DNA of 53,626 bases from an uncultured Acetobacteraceae bacterium (lineage in GTDB: Bacteria > Pseudomonadota > Alphaproteobacteria > Acetobacterales > Acetobacteraceae), in NCBI GenBank assembly GCA_903907955.1, contig CAIVPZ010000052.1:1-53626 (forward strand), in the 5' to 3' direction. Position numbers and translations under genes: made by a program. The notes under the pieces were generated by a model. It saw only the letters and a list, made by a program, of their open reading frames with translations, was not told where the DNA came from and made no database searches. Numbering within the stretch: the first letter of the stretch is position 1; each line of letters begins with the position of its first letter. Below are positions 1 through 9,266 of this stretch, piece after piece.

Positions 1-135
1 ATTGCGATCCCAGTTGCAGACAATGTGGGCCCAGTTGCGATGATTGTGGGCCAGACCCCTCAGGTCCGTTGCAATGAGCGTGGGCACGGCCCGCCATCTA
101 TTGCGATCCGAGCCGCCGATGATTGCGATCCGCTA
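1..135. repeat. Short direct repeats, possible IS21-type element end
   Basis: Three related 21-bp units lie at 11-31, 32-52 (directly adjacent) and 66-86. All share GTTGC near the start and GTGGGC near the end. A second motif, ATTGCGATCC, occurs at 1-10, 100-109 and 122-131. Multiple short terminal repeats of this kind are known at the ends of IS21-family elements, whose istAB genes would then lie to the left of the window. The family assignment is inference. No target-site duplication can be seen because one side is cut off. Confidence 0.45.
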
Positions 136-1018
136 TAGCTATGCGCCGCTGGCCGGCAGGCCGGAACGGGTTTCTTTCTTCCTTGCCGACCTCTCGCGTA
201 CCAAGCGGTTGGCCACCGTGCGGTCGCGCCTGGCTGCTATCGTCGCCGCGCACCGGGTGGCCGGCATCGAACTCGACACCCGCCACCGGCTGATCATCGC
301 CGTGCTGCGTGGCTTCCGGCGCGAGCAGAGCGCCACCCCGACCCGCCAGGCAATGCCGCTGCTGTTCGAGGTGCTGCCACGCTTCCTGGCAGCCTTCGAC
401 AGCCGCACCGCCGCCGGCGCACGCGACAAGGCGTTGCTGCTGATCGGCTTCGGCGCCGCCCTGCGGCGCAGCGAGCTGGTGGCGCTGGACATCGCTGACA
501 TCGAGGTGGTGGCCCAGGGCCTGGTAGTGACACTGCGTCGCTCGAAGACCGACCAGGGCGGACACGGCGCGTTGCTGGCCATCCATCGCGCCAGCACCCC
601 CGAGCTCTGCCCGGTACGGGCCTTCGATGCCTGGTGCGCGTTCCGCGGCGATGCCGCCGGGCCGCTGTTCACCCGCATCCGCAAGGGCGGTCAGGTTACC
701 GCGGCACGGTTGTCCGACCAGACCGTCGCGCGCACCATCAAGCACGCCGCCACCCTGCTCGGGCTGGCGTCGAAGGATTTCTCCGGCCACAGCCTGCGCG
801 CGGGTCTTGCGACCTCGGCCGCGCTGGCAGGCGCCGATCTGGCCGCCATCATGGAGCAGACCCGGCACCGTTCGGCCGACGTCGCCCGCCGCTACATCCG
901 CAATGCCGAGATCTGGCGCAACAACGTCACGGAGCGCCTGTTCCGGGCGGAGCCCGCGCCGGCGCAGCAGCCGGGTGAGGTGGTCGGGTTGTCCGCGACA
1001 ACGTTCCGCTGCCGATAA
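119..1018 (+). pseudogene. Tyrosine recombinase/integrase, 5'-truncated
   Basis: The C-terminal catalytic domain of a tyrosine recombinase is present: the first active-site Arg in ALRRSELVALD, a Lys in RRSKTDQGG, HSLRAG (His-x-x-Arg), HRSADVARRYIR with the second His/Arg block and the nucleophilic Tyr. Part of the SAM-like N-terminal DNA-binding domain survives (RLAAIVAAHRVAGI). Its beginning is missing: readable homology starts near 140, directly after the short repeats, and the only starts available are TTG at 44 or ATG at 119 within the repeats. The gene was probably cut when a mobile element inserted. It could still make a shortened protein, but full activity is doubtful. Confidence 0.7.
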
Positions 1019-1359
1019 GTGAAACTTCTGCCGGTTGGCATAATACGCATGGTCAGGCCGCCGCGCGCCAGGGCCGAACTGGCAGGGAACGGGTCGGTCA
1101 TGTATTGTGTGGCCCGGCGTACGAATGCACGGCTTTTGCTGGACGATAACATCATCCGCGCATGGCATCACAGGCATGATGAGGAGGGGGGCGGCCTGAC
1201 CGTGCTGCTGCACCGGCATGGCGGGCCGGAAGCTGCGTCGTCCAGGCTCAGGCGCCGGGAAACAGGCGGCATGCATCCAATTGTCCATGACCGCGATGCC
1301 ATGGACGTTCCTGCGTATTGCAGTTCAGATATTCGCGCTGCTGACGAAAGTGCATTATT
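1019..1359. other. Intergenic region, no convincing gene
   Basis: A 114-codon plus-strand frame begins with GTG overlapping the recombinase stop, but its product has no recognisable motif and no ribosome binding site precedes it. No tRNA or clear terminator is seen. The last 60 bases become AT-rich and probably hold the promoter of the glycosyltransferase that follows. Confidence 0.4.
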
Positions 1360-4300
1360 ATGAAATCTCTTGCCGAGCCGAATGAAATCATAATAAATAT
1401 AGAACAACCAAAACCTGATTCCATAGTTCATGTTGAACAAAACATCAGGGGTTTTGGTTGGGTTTCGTCGCGTTCGCCCATAGTTGCCATACGCGTTCGA
1501 CTGAACGGCCGGCCAATCTGCGACGCAGTCTGCGGTCTCCCGCGCGTGGACGTGGCTGGCCTTAACCTCGATTATCCGGGGCATGAGAACTCCGGCTTCG
1601 CGTTTTCAGCCGCTGTTCCCTTCGGAGCATTGGGGGCCGCCACCCTCCAGTTCCACGTGCGAACGCAGACGGGCGAGATCACCCGGGCCGTGCCGATCAT
1701 CATCGGCAGCCTGCCCGGCATGCCGTTACCTTTAGCGGAAAACGTCGTTCCAGCCCGCATTGAGCTGGAGGAAGCGCGGCTTGATCCCGGCGGCATGCTC
1801 CATGTCCGCGGTTGGGCCGTCGGCCCGACCGAGCTGGCGCCGGTCGAAGTGTTCCTTGGGACAGAACCGATCGGAATTGCCGAAACGGGTTTCCCCCGCG
1901 CAGATGTTGCAGCTGCATTCCCTCTCTACCCGAAAGCCGCGTCGAGTGGATTCACGTTCCAGGCCAGGGTGGAACCGGCCGCGGCACGCGGGCGATCCGT
2001 ACGCACCACGGTGGTTGATGCAGCCGGGGGCAGGATTTCGGCAAGCATCGCCATTGCCGTCGCCCCTGTCGATGTCGTGCCGCCGTCGCCTGACCATACG
2101 GCAACGCCGCCGGCGCAACGCCACTCTCCTGAGCCGCTGGTTGCCATGCTCGAAGAGGCCCGGGTCAACGAACATGGCGTCCTGCGGGTGCGCGGCTGGG
2201 CGGTCGGCCTTGCCGAGATCGATCGCGTCCTGGTGGAACTGGATCACAGCGTTCTTGGCCTGGCTGAGAAGGCGATTTCCCGTGATGACGTGGGGCTCAG
2301 CTATCCCGGGTATCCGGCCTCGTCCATGTCCGGCTTCCTGTTGACCCGGACGCTGGCCGAGGATGAAGCCGTTGCCGGCCGCACCGTGCGCGTGACGGTT
2401 TTCTGCCGCGGTGGCATCAGGCGCGAACTCACCGCCCCCCTGGCCGCGCCGGCAGTGATCCGCCGGCCGGCGCGCGGCGATGCCAGCATTCACTTTCATT
2501 GCGACAATATATCGCTGAGCCGTCACGGGGAGCTTGGCATTTCGGGGTGGGCCGTCTGTCAGGCCGGCGTGGAGACCATCCAGATCGACATCGACGATGA
2601 GCCTGCCGGCGCCGCCGAACTGGGTATGGACCGCCCCGACGTTGGCAACCACTTCCCGCAAATGCCGAACGCGCGTGCCGCCGGCTTCCGGTTCTCGAAG
2701 GGGCTGGGGCGGCTCTACACCGGCGAGCACATGGTGCGCCTGGTGCTGCGCGGTCGCGGCGGCGAGGAGCGGGCGGTGCTGCACCCCGTTCTGGCGGAAG
2801 CCGCGGCAGCGGCGCCGGCGACCGGCAACGGCGAGGCCGCGGGCGCAATCACGTTCTATATCGATACGCCTGTCATCAGGGATGGTTCCGCGACCGCGCC
2901 GGTGCGCGGATTCATGTCGCTTAACGGTTGGGCGGTCGCGCCGGGCGGGATCGCCGGGGTCGAGGTTCTCATCGATGGCGTGTCGTTGGGAGATGCCTTT
3001 CTGGGGGTGCGGCGGGAGGACGTAAAGACGGCATTCCCGACCTGGGAGGGCGCGCTGCTGAGTGGCTTTGCCATGGTCGTGCCGCCGCAGGCGTTGAAGC
3101 GGGGCAAACACGAAGTGCGCGTCGTGTTGCGCGACAACACCGGCAATACCTCCGAGGCCAGGTTCTCAATGGTCGCCGAGCCGGCTGCGACCGCACACGG
3201 ACCATGGGCGCTGCGCACCAAACTGACGCAGGCGGAGATCGATGTGCAGATGGCGTTGCTGGCATCGGCGTGCCAGCCGCCCTGCTACGAACTGCTGCTC
3301 GACCTCGGCGACCTCGCACTGAACGACATGGCGCCGCGACGCTGGGCGTGGAAACACCGGCGGGATTCGGCCGACTGGAAGGTTCCCGGGCATGCCGGAT
3401 CTGCGCTCGGCCGATCGGCCCCGGAAGGTCCAAGCCGCCACCGGCAGTGGCGGATGGCCGCAGCCTCCCGGCCCGATCGTTCCGGATGTTCCCTGCAATA
3501 CCGCCAGGCGGTCCGCCGGCGACGGCGCGGCGGCAAAGACGTGCAGCGCGCCAGGCTGACGTTGGATAGCCTGCTGGGCCAGGTCTATCCCGACTGGCGC
3601 CTGACCATCGTGGTGCCACCCGACACTGCGGAGGAGTCGCTGCACGCGTTGTTGCTCGCGCCGCGCCCCGAATTCGCCGGCAGGGTTGACGTGATCGAGG
3701 CGTCCTCGGACCGGCACCTTGCCGGTCTCGGGGCCGATGCCATGCCCGGCCGCCGCCGGATGGTTTGCCTGCTGTCGCCAGGTGACGTGCTTGGCGAGGA
3801 TGCGCTGTTGGAACTGGCGGTTGGCGGCGCGCTGCAGCAGGACGGCGATTTCTTCTATGCGGATGAGCGGCGGATCGATCCTGGCGATGGCGAGGTCAAG
3901 GCCTTCTTCAAGCCGGACTGGTCTCCGGATCTGTTGCTATCGACCAACTATATCGGCCGCCTCTGGGCGGCATCCGCGGCGTTGCTCGGCCGCACCGGCG
4001 TGCGAATCGATACGCTCAGGCGCGACGGTGAATACGACCTTGTTCTGCGGGCGACCGAGCAGGCCGCCCGAATCGTTCACGTGCCAAAGGTGCTCTGCGC
4101 CCGCGGCAGGAGCCGCCTCGACACCCCGGCGCTGGAACGGCGCGCCATCCGCCGCGCCCTGCAGCGGCGCGGCGAGGCGGCGGAGATACGGCGCGGCTGC
4201 CTGCCGGGCATCTATCGGCCGAAACGCGACGTCACCGTCGATGGACTCGTCTCCATCATCATCCCGACCATGGCCGCGCGCGGCCTGGTGAAGGCCGGGA

Positions 4301-6165
4301 TCGACTCCATCCGCGCCAGGACGACCTACCGGAATTTCGAGATCGTTGTGCTCGATAACGTTCCCGCGGAGAATATTTTCTGGAAGGACTGGATACGCGA
4401 GAATGCCGACGTCGTTGTCGCGATGGACGAGCCCTTCAACTGGTCGCGCTTCAACAACCAGGGCGTGCTGCACGCCAACGGCACGTTCCTGCTGTTCCTG
4501 AACGATGATATCGAGGTGCTCGACGGCGACTGGCTGCACGCCCTGCTCGAGCACGCCCAGCGGCCGGAGGTCGGCGTGGTGGGGCCGCAGCTCATCTATC
4601 CCGACGGCAAGGTGCAGCATGCCGGCATGTTCCTGTCGCATTCGGTTGCCCGGCACGCCTTCCGCTTTTCTTCCCGCGACGAGCCGGGACCCTTCGGGCT
4701 GGCGCTGACCCAGCGCGACATGATCAGCGTTACCGGCGCCTGCATGCTGGTGCGGCGAGACGCTTTCGAGGCGCTCGGCGGGTTCGACGAGCAGCATTCG
4801 GTCGTCAACAACGATCTGGATTACTGCCTGCGCGCCGGTCGCCAGGGCCAGTTCGTCGTGTACACCCCGCATGCCACGCTGATTCACCACGAAATGGTGA
4901 GCCGCGCCCAGATCAGGGACGTGTTCGACCGCCGCCGCTTCAGAGCCGCCTGGCAGGACACGTTCCTCCAAGGCGACCCGTTCCTGAATCCCAACCTGTC
5001 GATCGACCATGACGACTACGTGCCCGAGACCGAACCGACCGAGGTGCTGTATGTCGGCCATCCGCTGGCCAGCCGTGACAGCATCCGGAACATCCTGGTG
5101 GTCAAGCTGGATCATATCGGCGATTTCATCGTCGGCATTCCGGCGCTGAGGCGGATCAGGCAGCGGTTTCCGGCGGCCCGGCTGACCGTGCTGCTGCCCG
5201 CATCCTCCATGTCGCTGGCCAATGCTCTGGCGTTCATCGACGAGAAGATCGAGTTCAATTTCTTTCACGCCCGTTCCGAGCTTGGCCAGCGCCGCATCAC
5301 CCGGAAGGAATGGAGCGATCTGCGCGAGACGCTGGCGGCACGCCGGTTCGATCTGGCGATCGACCTGCGGCTGCAGCCGGATACCCGCGACGTGCTGAAG
5401 GTAACCGGCGCCAGATGGCTGGCAGGGTTCGATCATCGCGGCGGCTTCCGCTGGCTCGATATCGCGGTCGAGTGGGAAGGCGACCAGCAACAGGTGCCCA
5501 AGCGCCGGCATGTCGTCGATTCCCTGAACCTGCTGGTCGATACCATTGCGGCTTCGTGCGAGACCGACCGCACCGGCGGCTTTTCCCGGCCGGCGATGGA
5601 CGTGGCGCGCGCCCGGGCGGCCGACCTGCCGGCCTTTGCGGAACTGCGCGACCACCTGCCGGGGCGGCGCCTGGTGTGCATCCATCCCGGCGTGGGCAAC
5701 GAGACGCGGCGCTGGCCGGCGCCGCATTTCGCCGCGCTGATCGACCTGCTGATCCAGAACGAGGCGGTCAATGTCATCCTGATCGGCGGGGCTGACGAGG
5801 CCCCGGTTGCCGCGGAGGTGCTTGGCAATCTGCTGAACCCCGGCGCGGTGTGGTCCATGGTCGGGAAGACCCGCCTGCCCGACCTGGCAACGGTTCTGGC
5901 GGCGTGCGATCTCTATGTGGGCAACAACAGCGGGCCGCACCATCTGGCGGCGGCGCTGGGGGTGCCGACGCTGGGGGTTCACTCCGGGGTGGTCGATGCG
6001 AACGAGTGGGGCCCGTTCGGCCCGCTGGGAGCGGCGATCCGGCGGAAGATGAGCTGCAGCCCGTGTTATCTGGCGACAGTGGCGAGCTGCCATCGTAGGT
6101 TCGCCTGCATGAACGCGTTGCGGCCAGGCGATGTGTATCGGGTTTGCCGGAGATTTTTGGGGTGA
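1360..6165 (+). CDS. Multidomain glycosyltransferase: five beta repeats, two GT2-like domains, GT9 domain
   Basis: This 1601-residue protein has no signal peptide and is probably a cytoplasmic polysaccharide-assembly enzyme. Residues 10-607 hold five repeats of about 100 residues, each with a GWAV-type core, a G..R.DV step, FP and SGF. They resemble carbohydrate-binding beta domains. Residues about 728-960 form a GT2-like domain (YADERRID, FKPDWSPDLLLSTNYIG). Residues about 964-1230 form a second GT2 domain (VSIIIPT, FLNDDIEV, NNDLDYCLRA). Residues about 1242-1600 form a GT9 heptosyltransferase-like domain (KLDHIGDFIVGIPALRRIR, HPGVGNETRRWP, NNSGPHHLAAALGVPTLG). Residues about 660-728 read as Arg-rich, low-sense sequence where the start of the first GT2 fold is expected, possibly through compensating frameshifts. 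A methyltransferase follows after 55 bp. Acceptor and sugar cannot be predicted. Confidence 0.8.
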   Translation: MKSLAEPNEIIINIEQPKPDSIVHVEQNIRGFGWVSSRSPIVAIRVRLNGRPICDAVCGLPRVDVAGLNLDYPGHENSGFAFSAAVPFGALGAATLQFHVRTQTGEITRAVPIIIGSLPGMPLPLAENVVPARIELEEARLDPGGMLHVRGWAVGPTELAPVEVFLGTEPIGIAETGFPRADVAAAFPLYPKAASSGFTFQARVEPAAARGRSVRTTVVDAAGGRISASIAIAVAPVDVVPPSPDHTATPPAQRHSPEPLVAMLEEARVNEHGVLRVRGWAVGLAEIDRVLVELDHSVLGLAEKAISRDDVGLSYPGYPASSMSGFLLTRTLAEDEAVAGRTVRVTVFCRGGIRRELTAPLAAPAVIRRPARGDASIHFHCDNISLSRHGELGISGWAVCQAGVETIQIDIDDEPAGAAELGMDRPDVGNHFPQMPNARAAGFRFSKGLGRLYTGEHMVRLVLRGRGGEERAVLHPVLAEAAAAAPATGNGEAAGAITFYIDTPVIRDGSATAPVRGFMSLNGWAVAPGGIAGVEVLIDGVSLGDAFLGVRREDVKTAFPTWEGALLSGFAMVVPPQALKRGKHEVRVVLRDNTGNTSEARFSMVAEPAATAHGPWALRTKLTQAEIDVQMALLASACQPPCYELLLDLGDLALNDMAPRRWAWKHRRDSADWKVPGHAGSALGRSAPEGPSRHRQWRMAAASRPDRSGCSLQYRQAVRRRRRGGKDVQRARLTLDSLLGQVYPDWRLTIVVPPDTAEESLHALLLAPRPEFAGRVDVIEASSDRHLAGLGADAMPGRRRMVCLLSPGDVLGEDALLELAVGGALQQDGDFFYADERRIDPGDGEVKAFFKPDWSPDLLLSTNYIGRLWAASAALLGRTGVRIDTLRRDGEYDLVLRATEQAARIVHVPKVLCARGRSRLDTPALERRAIRRALQRRGEAAEIRRGCLPGIYRPKRDVTVDGLVSIIIPTMAARGLVKAGIDSIRARTTYRNFEIVVLDNVPAENIFWKDWIRENADVVVAMDEPFNWSRFNNQGVLHANGTFLLFLNDDIEVLDGDWLHALLEHAQRPEVGVVGPQLIYPDGKVQHAGMFLSHSVARHAFRFSSRDEPGPFGLALTQRDMISVTGACMLVRRDAFEALGGFDEQHSVVNNDLDYCLRAGRQGQFVVYTPHATLIHHEMVSRAQIRDVFDRRRFRAAWQDTFLQGDPFLNPNLSIDHDDYVPETEPTEVLYVGHPLASRDSIRNILVVKLDHIGDFIVGIPALRRIRQRFPAARLTVLLPASSMSLANALAFIDEKIEFNFFHARSELGQRRITRKEWSDLRETLAARRFDLAIDLRLQPDTRDVLKVTGARWLAGFDHRGGFRWLDIAVEWEGDQQQVPKRRHVVDSLNLLVDTIAASCETDRTGGFSRPAMDVARARAADLPAFAELRDHLPGRRLVCIHPGVGNETRRWPAPHFAALIDLLIQNEAVNVILIGGADEAPVAAEVLGNLLNPGAVWSMVGKTRLPDLATVLAACDLYVGNNSGPHHLAAALGVPTLGVHSGVVDANEWGPFGPLGAAIRRKMSCSPCYLATVASCHRRFACMNALRPGDVYRVCRRFLG

Positions 6166-6220
6166 TGCTATCCCGTGTTCAGCCGGATGCCTGATTGTAA
6201 TTTCATAAGGTGACGACTCG

Positions 6221-7441
6221 ATGGACTCCGCCCGGCTTGCACGTTTTTCTGCTTTGCCGCCGCTGAACAGGGCGAACCAATATTCTGAAAAGAGCCGATG
6301 CAAAATTTGCGGCGGCCATGCGGCTGCCTTTGATATTGCGGATTTTTATAAATACTGCAATTCCGGCAATTTTTATGAATTCGGCCTTTCCGGCACCATT
6401 GTGTCATACCTTCGATGCCCTGATTGTGGTTTTATTTTTACTGGTTTTTTTGACGATTGGTCGGCTGAAGAATTTTCGAAGTTTATCTATAATGAAGATT
6501 ATATAAGGGTCGATCCGGAATACCTGTCGATCCGGCCCGAGCGGATGGCAAGAGAATGGGCAGTGCGATTCGCCGGCTGCGATTCTGTGCGCATATTGGA
6601 TTACGGGTCGGGGGCCGGAATATTTGCGGAACGACTACGTTCTGCCGGGGTTAATATAATAAGCTATGATCCCTTCTCGAGTCCCTGTCGCCCGGAAGGC
6701 AGGTTCGACGTGGTGACGTGCTTCGAGGTGCTTGAGCACGCGCCGAGGCCGCACGATATGTTAAAGGATATGAAGGGCTTTCTTGACACTGGCGGTTGCA
6801 TTCTTTTCTCGACCGGCATCCAGCCAAAGGACATCATGGAACGACGCTGCAGCTGGTGGTACATAGGGCCGCGTAATGGTCATGTTTCGATCTTTACCGA
6901 AAATGCCCTGGCGTGCCTCGCGGAGGCAGCGGGGCTGCGTCTCTACATGGGCCATGGCACGCACGCGTTTGTACCAGGGGTTCCCTCGCCAGCGGCATTG
7001 GCAGTTCTCAATGCGAGCGGACCATGGGTGCATCGTCTGGTGCTCGGCGCGCCGTCGGCGGTCGATGCCGGGAATGCGCATGCCTGGCACGGTATCGAAA
7101 CCGCCATGCAGGGTCGCTACAGATGGACCCGAGTACCGCAACTTGAATGGCGGATTGCCGCCGTTGCCGCAGGCGTTGCCCAGATCCAGGTGGTGATTCC
7201 CTTCCTGATCGAGGTGGAACAGGGTTTCGCCGCACGATGCACCCTGACCGTTGGTTCGCAACGGAAACCCCTTTCGGTCGCGGATAACCGCCTCGTCGCA
7301 ACCGTTCAGGCAAACGACGCCATGATCCTTCATATCACCCTGCACACACCGCCGCCACGAAGCCCGTCGGACCTCCGCGGCGCACCCGATCCGAGGCCGC
7401 TTGGGCTCGCGATCAGATTGCGTGACGGCGGCGGAGAATGA
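6221..7441 (+). CDS. SAM-dependent methyltransferase with Cys4 zinc motif
   Basis: This is a 406-residue class I methyltransferase of the Methyltransf_23 type often found with sugar and glycan genes. The N-terminus carries CKICGG and RCPDCGF, a likely zinc-binding Cys4 knuckle. The SAM-binding motif I is VRILDYGSGAGIF (about residue 125), followed by FDVVTCFEVLEHAPRP. The C-terminal third (after about residue 285) is a beta-rich domain with the motifs IPFLIEVEQGF and LGLAIRLRD. The start at 6221 is supported by AAGGTGA seven bases upstream. The first 450 bases are clearly AT-richer than the surroundings, which suggests acquisition by transfer. It lies 55 bp downstream of the large glycosyltransferase and probably modifies the same surface glycan; the exact substrate is unknown. 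Confidence 0.8.
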   Translation: MDSARLARFSALPPLNRANQYSEKSRCKICGGHAAAFDIADFYKYCNSGNFYEFGLSGTIVSYLRCPDCGFIFTGFFDDWSAEEFSKFIYNEDYIRVDPEYLSIRPERMAREWAVRFAGCDSVRILDYGSGAGIFAERLRSAGVNIISYDPFSSPCRPEGRFDVVTCFEVLEHAPRPHDMLKDMKGFLDTGGCILFSTGIQPKDIMERRCSWWYIGPRNGHVSIFTENALACLAEAAGLRLYMGHGTHAFVPGVPSPAALAVLNASGPWVHRLVLGAPSAVDAGNAHAWHGIETAMQGRYRWTRVPQLEWRIAAVAAGVAQIQVVIPFLIEVEQGFAARCTLTVGSQRKPLSVADNRLVATVQANDAMILHITLHTPPPRSPSDLRGAPDPRPLGLAIRLRDGGGE

Positions 7442-7481
7442 GGTGCGGTTCACGGTCGGGATGAAAGCGCGCCGGCCGTGC

Positions 7482-9266
7482 TCATGGCGGGTCGTTGTTC
7501 GCCGCCGGGGTGATCCTGCCGGCGCGCAATAGTGGCGCTATCTGGTCGGCCGGCAAAGGCGGGCAGAGATGGCAACCCTGCGCCACCATGCATCCGGCCT
7601 CGGCCAGGAAAGCCAGTTGTGCGGCGTTCTGAACGCCATCCGCGATGACCTGAATGTCCAGCGCGCGCGCCAGTCCGATGACTGCGTGCATGAGCGCCGC
7701 CTCGCGCTGGTCGGCAACGGCGCCGGCCACGAAACGGCGGGCGATTTTCAGCCGGGAGAATCCAAGCATCCCGACATGGTCCAGCGACAGCCAGCCGGCG
7801 CCGAACTCATCGAGTACCAGCTGCACGCCAAGCGTCTGCAAACGCTTCAGATCGACCGCATGTTCGCGCGCCGTAGCGCCCAGGCCGGCCTCGGACAACT
7901 GCAACCCGATCAGCTCGGGCGGGACCTGCCAGCGCGCCAGCGCCTCGGTGAGATCCTGTTCGAAGCCGGGGAACGCCCTGATCTGTGCGGCTGACGGATT
8001 GATCGTGACCGTCACGACGGGAATTCCGGCGGCGCGCCACGCACCGATCTGCCTGATCGCGGCATTCAGCGCCCAGCGGCCGACCGCCAGCAGGATGCCG
8101 GACCGGTCTGCCGCGGGGATGAACGCGTCCGCCGCCAGCACCCCGCGCCGGGGGTGGTGCCAGCGGATCAGCGCCTCCAGGCCGACGATGCGCCCCTCCG
8201 GCTGGGTGATCTGCGGCTGGTAGAACAGCTCGAACTCATTGTTTTCGAGCGCCGTGTGCATTTCCTCGGAAAGCCGGAGCCGGTTGCGAACCGCCTCGTC
8301 GAGTTCGGCGGAGTGGAAGCAATACCGGTCGCGTCCTTCATCCTTGGCGCGATAGAGCGCAAGATCGGCCTGCGTCAGCATGTCCTCCGGCAGGCGGACG
8401 TCCGGCCGGTACAGCGCAATCCCGATGCTTGCCGTCACGTGCATGGTGGCGCCGTTGAAGGTGAACGGGGCCGCCAGAATCCGGAGCAGCTTCGCCGCCA
8501 GCGTGCCGGCATCCGATGGATCGGCGATGTCGGTCTGCAGCACGGCAAACTCGTCGCCGCCGAAGCGTGCCACCAGGTCGGTGGCGCGAACGCCGCGGCT
8601 GATCCGGTTGGCCGCGTCGCACAGCAACTGGTCGCCGGCCGAATGGCCCAGGCTGTCGTTGATGTCCTTGAAATGATCGAGGTCCAGGTAGAACACGGCG
8701 AAGCGGAACCGGTCGCGCCTTGCCGCCGCGAAATCATCATGCAGCCGTTCCAGGAAGGCGGAGCGGTTTGCCAGCCCGGTCAGTTCATCGGTGCGGGCGA
8801 GGCTGGCGATCCTGGCCTCGAGCGCCCGCTGGTTGCGGAGGGCGGCCGCTTCGGCCAGCGCACGCCGCACTGCCACGGGCAGGTATGCCAGCCGGTCCTT
8901 GCGGACATAGTCGTTGGCACCGGCCTTGACCACCGCCACCGCCGCCTCGTCCTCCAGAACGCCGGTCACCAGAACGAACGGCAGATCAGCGTGGCTCTCC
9001 CGCACCATGCGCACGGCGGCAAGCCCGGTGAATCCGGGCAGGGCATAGTCCGACAGGACGATATCGGGGGCGAAATCCTTGAGCGCCTGGCGGAACGCCG
9101 GCTCGCTGGTGACCCATGTTGCGGCGAACGACAGGCCGTCCCTGCGCAAGGCGCGCTGCATGAGTTCCGCATCGGCGGCCTCATCCTCCAGGATCAGAAC
9201 GCGCAGGAGGTTGGCCGGCGCTGCCGCCGGCGGGTTGGTCGGGCGTGCCTGCGCGTCCGGGGGCAT
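7482..9266 (-). CDS. Response regulator with GGDEF and EAL domains
   Basis: The 594-residue protein is built REC-GGDEF-EAL. The receiver has LEDEAADAE, the phospho-acceptor Asp in VLSDYALPG and the conserved Lys in VRKDRLA. The GGDEF domain keeps an intact FGGDEF signature and should make cyclic-di-GMP. The EAL domain begins EALIRW, but the usual DDFGTG reads DEFGAG and IAEGVE reads IADGVQ, so two metal-site or catalytic acids are altered conservatively (Asp to Glu, Glu to Asp). Phosphodiesterase activity may be weak or absent. The chosen ATG at 9266 overlaps the stop of the upstream HD-GYP gene (TGATG), indicating translational coupling. It is the last gene of the kaiC operon and converges on the methyltransferase. 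Confidence 0.85.
   Translation of the reverse strand: MPPDAQARPTNPPAAAPANLLRVLILEDEAADAELMQRALRRDGLSFAATWVTSEPAFRQALKDFAPDIVLSDYALPGFTGLAAVRMVRESHADLPFVLVTGVLEDEAAVAVVKAGANDYVRKDRLAYLPVAVRRALAEAAALRNQRALEARIASLARTDELTGLANRSAFLERLHDDFAAARRDRFRFAVFYLDLDHFKDINDSLGHSAGDQLLCDAANRISRGVRATDLVARFGGDEFAVLQTDIADPSDAGTLAAKLLRILAAPFTFNGATMHVTASIGIALYRPDVRLPEDMLTQADLALYRAKDEGRDRYCFHSAELDEAVRNRLRLSEEMHTALENNEFELFYQPQITQPEGRIVGLEALIRWHHPRRGVLAADAFIPAADRSGILLAVGRWALNAAIRQIGAWRAAGIPVVTVTINPSAAQIRAFPGFEQDLTEALARWQVPPELIGLQLSEAGLGATAREHAVDLKRLQTLGVQLVLDEFGAGWLSLDHVGMLGFSRLKIARRFVAGAVADQREAALMHAVIGLARALDIQVIADGVQNAAQLAFLAEAGCMVAQGCHLCPPLPADQIAPLLRAGRITPAANNDPP

Noticed and set aside
98-1288. Long minus-strand open frame over the recombinase
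   Set aside because: Product is Arg/Gln/His-rich without any motif and mirrors the codon pattern of the plus-strand recombinase.
3937-6303. 788-codon minus-strand frame opposite the glycosyltransferase
   Set aside because: Low-sense His/Gln-rich product; the plus strand has GT2 and GT9 signatures.
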